From Dubosiella muris (GTDB lineage: Bacteria > Bacillota_I > Bacilli_A > Erysipelotrichales > Erysipelotrichaceae), in assembly GCF_004793885.1 (NCBI RefSeq), contig NZ_SRYG01000021.1:1-52260 (forward strand): a DNA stretch of 52,260 nucleotides, given 5' to 3'. This document shows positions 50,118-52,260 of this stretch, piece after piece. The translations under genes and the position numbers were made by a program. The first letter of the stretch is position 1, and each line of letters begins with the position of its first letter. The notes beneath the pieces were generated by a model, which saw nothing but the letters and a program-made list of their open reading frames with translations, made no database searches and was not told the DNA's origin.

Positions 50118-51191
50118 TTATTTCTGGTTTTTTTCAATGGCTTCCCACAATCCGAGAATGTACGTCGCGCCCAGCGCCCGGTCGTACAATCCGTATCCTG
50201 GCATGCCGACTTCGCCCCAGATCATGCGTCCATGGTCTGGACGGATCGGACCGTCAAAGTTGATGTCATGCAGCGCTTTGACGATTTCATACATGTCGAA
50301 CGTTCCGCATTGGCTTGGGTGCGGTGCTTCTTCGAAATCAAGCGGCGAGAAGCTGTTGAATTTCAAGTTGCGCACGTGTGCGAAGTGAATACGGCCAGGG
50401 AGCGCGCGAATCATTTCCGGCAAATCGTTTTTGATGTTCGTTCCGTACGAGCCCGCGCAGAATGTCACACCGTTGTGCTTGTTGTCGACCGCCTTCATCA
50501 CGCGAAGAATTTTTTCCTTGCTCGTGATGATGCGTGGCAGTCCGAATACCGGCCAAGCTGGATCATCCGGGTGGATCGCCATGTTGATGTCGTATTTGTC
50601 GCAAACCGGCATGATGCGTTCAAGGAAGTAAACGAGATTTTCAAACAGTTTTTCCTCGTCGATGTCTTTGTACATTTCAAAGAGTTCCTTGATTTTCTCC
50701 ATCCGTTCCGGTTCCCATCCTGGCATAACCGTTCCATTCATATCCCCGGCAATCGAGTCAAACATGTTGGCTGGATCCATGTTGTCAACCGTCGTCTGGT
50801 TATAGGCCAGCGCCGTCGAACCGTCCGGCAACACCCGGGCAAGCTCGGTACGCGTCCAGTCGAAAACAGGCATAAAGTTGTAGCAAACCAAATGAATGTC
50901 TTCTTTTCCTAAGTTTTCCAACGTTTCAATGTAGGCGTCGATGTATTTATCGCGGTCCGGTGCGCCGGTTTTGATTGAATCATGCACGTTGACCGATTCA
51001 ATTCCTGACAAATTCAGTCCATGCTCTTCTACATAACGTTTCAAGTCGTGAATTTCTTCTTGCGTCCACAGTTCACCTGGCATTTTATCATACAGCGTTG
51101 TGATAACGCCCGTTACGCCTGGAATCTGTCGAATTTGCTCCAGCGAAATCGTGTCGTGTCCAGGTCCATACCATCTTAATGTCATTTCCAT
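50118..51191 (-). CDS. uxuA: Mannonate dehydratase
   Basis: A 357-residue metal-dependent TIM-barrel enzyme dehydrating D-mannonate to 2-keto-3-deoxygluconate. It starts MEMTLRWYGPGHDTISLEQIRQIPGVTGVIT, as family members do, and carries AIHPDDPAWPVFGLPRIIT, FCAGSYGTN, IHFAHVRNLK and the RPDHGRMIW metal-binding end. Either of two ATG codons (51191, 51185) may serve. First gene of uxuA-uxuB-kdgA-kdgK. uxaC (uronate isomerase) is not in the window. Confidence 0.97.
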   Translation of the reverse strand: MEMTLRWYGPGHDTISLEQIRQIPGVTGVITTLYDKMPGELWTQEEIHDLKRYVEEHGLNLSGIESVNVHDSIKTGAPDRDKYIDAYIETLENLGKEDIHLVCYNFMPVFDWTRTELARVLPDGSTALAYNQTTVDNMDPANMFDSIAGDMNGTVMPGWEPERMEKIKELFEMYKDIDEEKLFENLVYFLERIMPVCDKYDINMAIHPDDPAWPVFGLPRIITSKEKILRVMKAVDNKHNGVTFCAGSYGTNIKNDLPEMIRALPGRIHFAHVRNLKFNSFSPLDFEEAPHPSQCGTFDMYEIVKALHDINFDGPIRPDHGRMIWGEVGMPGYGLYDRALGATYILGLWEAIEKNQK

Positions 51192-51508
51192 AATATTCTT
51201 TTTAAACCTCCTGTTGGTTGCGCTTTCATTACACTGTTAGTATAGGTCGCAAGCCAATTTCTTAAAATTGTTTAATTTGTGGAGAACATTGCGTTTTTTG
51301 CGAAAGTCGCTTTGATAAAAACGCGATTCCCCATTCCTCTTTATTATAAGCTAAAGCAAGATTTAGAAAGAATCAAAACTGTGTGAAAAGATGTTATTTT
51401 TCTATCTGAATAGCAATTTCAACAATCTCTATCTCAATTTTCGCAATGTCGAATCCTCTCCGCTTCCTCTACAATGGTTTTTAGATTAATTAAGGAGTTC
51501 TTAAGAGT
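51192..51508. other. Divergent region between uxuA and the GH2-derived gene
   Basis: 317 bases. Near uxuA it contains AGGAGG (51207-51212), a cre-like box and a -10 TATACT. The middle is AT-rich with no clear element. Near the plus-strand gene a -10-like TACAAT lies at 51472-51477, followed by AAGGAG 11 bases before the ATG. No RNA gene is seen. Confidence 0.65.
51215..51244 (-). promoter_or_regulatory. -10 element and cre-like box of the uxu operon
   Basis: Minus-strand TATACT (51239-51244) followed by TGAAAGCGCAACCA (51215-51228), two mismatches from the cre consensus but with the TGAAAGCG half intact, and in the same position relative to the -10 as the other cre boxes here. Confidence 0.55.
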
Positions 51509-52099
51509 ATGAAAAATAACCGTCTTGAAGTTTCATCTGTTTTGCAAGGGGATCACGCGGTTTTATCCATTGAAACAGGGTGGACAGCCAACACGTCAAA
51601 CCACATGATCGAAGTCCGCTTGTTTGACGATGAAAACCGCATTGTGTCAAGCGTGTGCAGCGCGTCGCCAAAGCTGTCGCTGACTCTCGAGCGTCCAAAT
51701 TTATGGAACGGGATCGCCGACCCTTATTTATATATCGTGGAAGCGAGACTGGTGGAAGGCGGCAACGTGATCGCCGCCAAAGAAGCGACGATTGGAATCA
51801 AGGATCTATCGTTCCATCCGGATCTCGGAGTGTTTTTGAATGGTCAGCCAACGGCTTTAAAAGGCTTAAAACTGCCGGCGGATGGAAAAACAGCGGACAA
51901 GGAGGCAAATTTCGAGGATTTGGCTCAAGTCGTGGATCAGCTTCACGCTTCGGGCGTGCAAGCGGTTCTAGTCAACTTCAACCAGCATTCGCAAGATTTT
52001 TTTGATTTGTGCGAGGAAACCGGATTGATTGTCTGGCCCGATACGAAAGAAAGTCTTGAGCAATGGTCAAAACACGTGCTGGAAATCTCTATGAGCTGA
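51509..52099 (+). CDS. Orphan GH2-derived module without catalytic part
   Basis: A 196-residue protein corresponding to the middle of a family 2 glycosidase. Residues 1-105 match the Ig-like domain (LERPNLWNGIADPYLYIVEARLVEGGNVIAAKEATIGIKDLSFHPDLGVFLNGQPTALKGL); residues 106-185 match the first strands of the barrel (LHASGVQAVLVNFNQHSQDFFDLCEETGLIVWPD). The barrel stops before both catalytic Glu, and the N-terminal sugar-binding domain is absent. The frame is open, with AAGGAG and a good terminator, so it is not a simple pseudogene. GH2 includes beta-glucuronidases, which suits the uxu neighbourhood. Function unknown. Confidence 0.78.
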   Translation: MKNNRLEVSSVLQGDHAVLSIETGWTANTSNHMIEVRLFDDENRIVSSVCSASPKLSLTLERPNLWNGIADPYLYIVEARLVEGGNVIAAKEATIGIKDLSFHPDLGVFLNGQPTALKGLKLPADGKTADKEANFEDLAQVVDQLHASGVQAVLVNFNQHSQDFFDLCEETGLIVWPDTKESLEQWSKHVLEISMS

Positions 52100-52125
52100 T
52101 GGGTTCCCATCGGCTTTTTTATTTC
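52095..52125 (+). terminator. Terminator of the GH2-derived gene
   Basis: GCTGATGGG/CCCATCGGC stem (one T-G pair) followed by TTTTTTATTT. The stop codon lies in the left arm. Confidence 0.8.
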
Positions 52126-52139
52126 CGCTCTTTCATGCA

Positions 52140-52173
52140 AAAAAGGTGAAGCAAAATAACGCTTCACCTTTTT
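52140..52173. terminator. Bidirectional terminator hairpin
   Basis: AAAAAGGTGAAGC and GCTTCACCTTTTT form a 13-bp stem with an 8-base loop, with T runs on both strands. It probably ends a minus-strand gene entering from the right edge. Confidence 0.75.
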
Positions 52174-52214
52174 GTTTGCCAAATAAAAAAAAGAGCCGAG
52201 CAGCGCAATGTCAT

Positions 52215-52260
52215 TTAGTTAAGAAATGGCAGTCTTAGAGGATACATTTTAAAGTGTACC
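52215..52260 (-). CDS. Possible 3' end of a gene cut by the right edge
   Basis: An open minus-strand frame from the window edge ends VHFKMYPLRLPFLN before TAA, 42 bases before the bidirectional terminator. Only 14 codons are visible, so it is a suggestion only; I cannot name a family. Confidence 0.25.
   Translation of the reverse strand, partial: VHFKMYPLRLPFLN

Noticed and set aside
1-52260. tRNA, rRNA, CRISPR arrays, riboswitches or prophage
   Set aside because: Inspection of the gaps showed no cloverleaf, regularly spaced repeats, known riboswitch core or phage gene. A covariance-model scan was not possible, so short RNAs could be missed.

Overview
The window reads as chromosomal DNA of a low-to-mid GC Gram-positive bacterium (Bacillota). 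Support comes from canonical AGGAGG ribosome binding sites, a class B sortase, mannose-family PTS components, several RpiR-type regulators, CcpA-type cre boxes placed just downstream of -10 elements, and a DUF951 protein beside ychF. I suspect the class Erysipelotrichia or a relative, but nothing here fixes the genus. Nearly every gene is on the minus strand, tightly packed, often with ATGA, TAATG or TTGA stop/start overlaps.

Layout. 1-2.2 kb: an outward-facing promoter, a C69 dipeptidase and a small membrane protein. 2.2-6 kb: housekeeping operon ispF-dtd-folD-DUF951-ychF-M50 protease. 6-9 kb: a secreted NlpC/P60-like protein with a long Pro/Val/Glu repeat, and two Cof-type HAD phosphatases. 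9-14 kb: tpiA and pgk, a lipoprotein-like class B sortase, rlmH and glyA. 14-18 kb: a lone plus-strand kinase, then a Gfo/Idh/MocA oxidoreductase, rpiA and a PfkB kinase behind an RpiR regulator. 18.3-26.3 kb: a ten-gene catabolic operon (short 6-phosphogluconate dehydrogenase, 2-hydroxyacid dehydrogenase, GldA-like dehydrogenase, PTS IIC-IID-IIB, a membrane protein that looks like an inactivated M28 peptidase, PTS IIA, KDPG-type aldolase, HAD phosphatase) divergent from another RpiR gene. I infer a sugar acid such as gluconate or 2-ketogluconate as substrate. 27.4-30 kb: plus-strand VTC-domain protein, DUF4956 membrane protein and a Cthe_2159-like beta-helix lipoprotein, translationally coupled.

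30-38.8 kb: an Rpn-family nuclease with a duplicated mini C-terminus, two tandem GPH-family sugar symporters with cre boxes and leader hairpins, a YdcF-like membrane protein, a lipoprotein carboxylesterase with a perfect cre box, and a third RpiR regulator. 38.9-43.5 kb: two duplicated secreted-protein genes ending in SPNTGF, flanking an AlgI/AlgX-type polysaccharide O-acetylation pair. One duplicate has a run of 12 G between its -35 and -10 elements, the hallmark of a phase-variable promoter; the other has the same -35, -10 and leader hairpin but an ordinary 18-base spacer. 43.5-52.2 kb: a GH3 glycosidase with a divergent AraC regulator, the hexuronate operon uxuA-uxuB-kdgA-kdgK, and an orphan GH2-derived module lacking the catalytic part.

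The genes together suggest a gut- or host-associated organism using plant or host glycosides and sugar acids under CcpA and RpiR/AraC control, with a decorated, possibly phase-varying surface. I saw no tRNA, rRNA, CRISPR array or complete insertion sequence.
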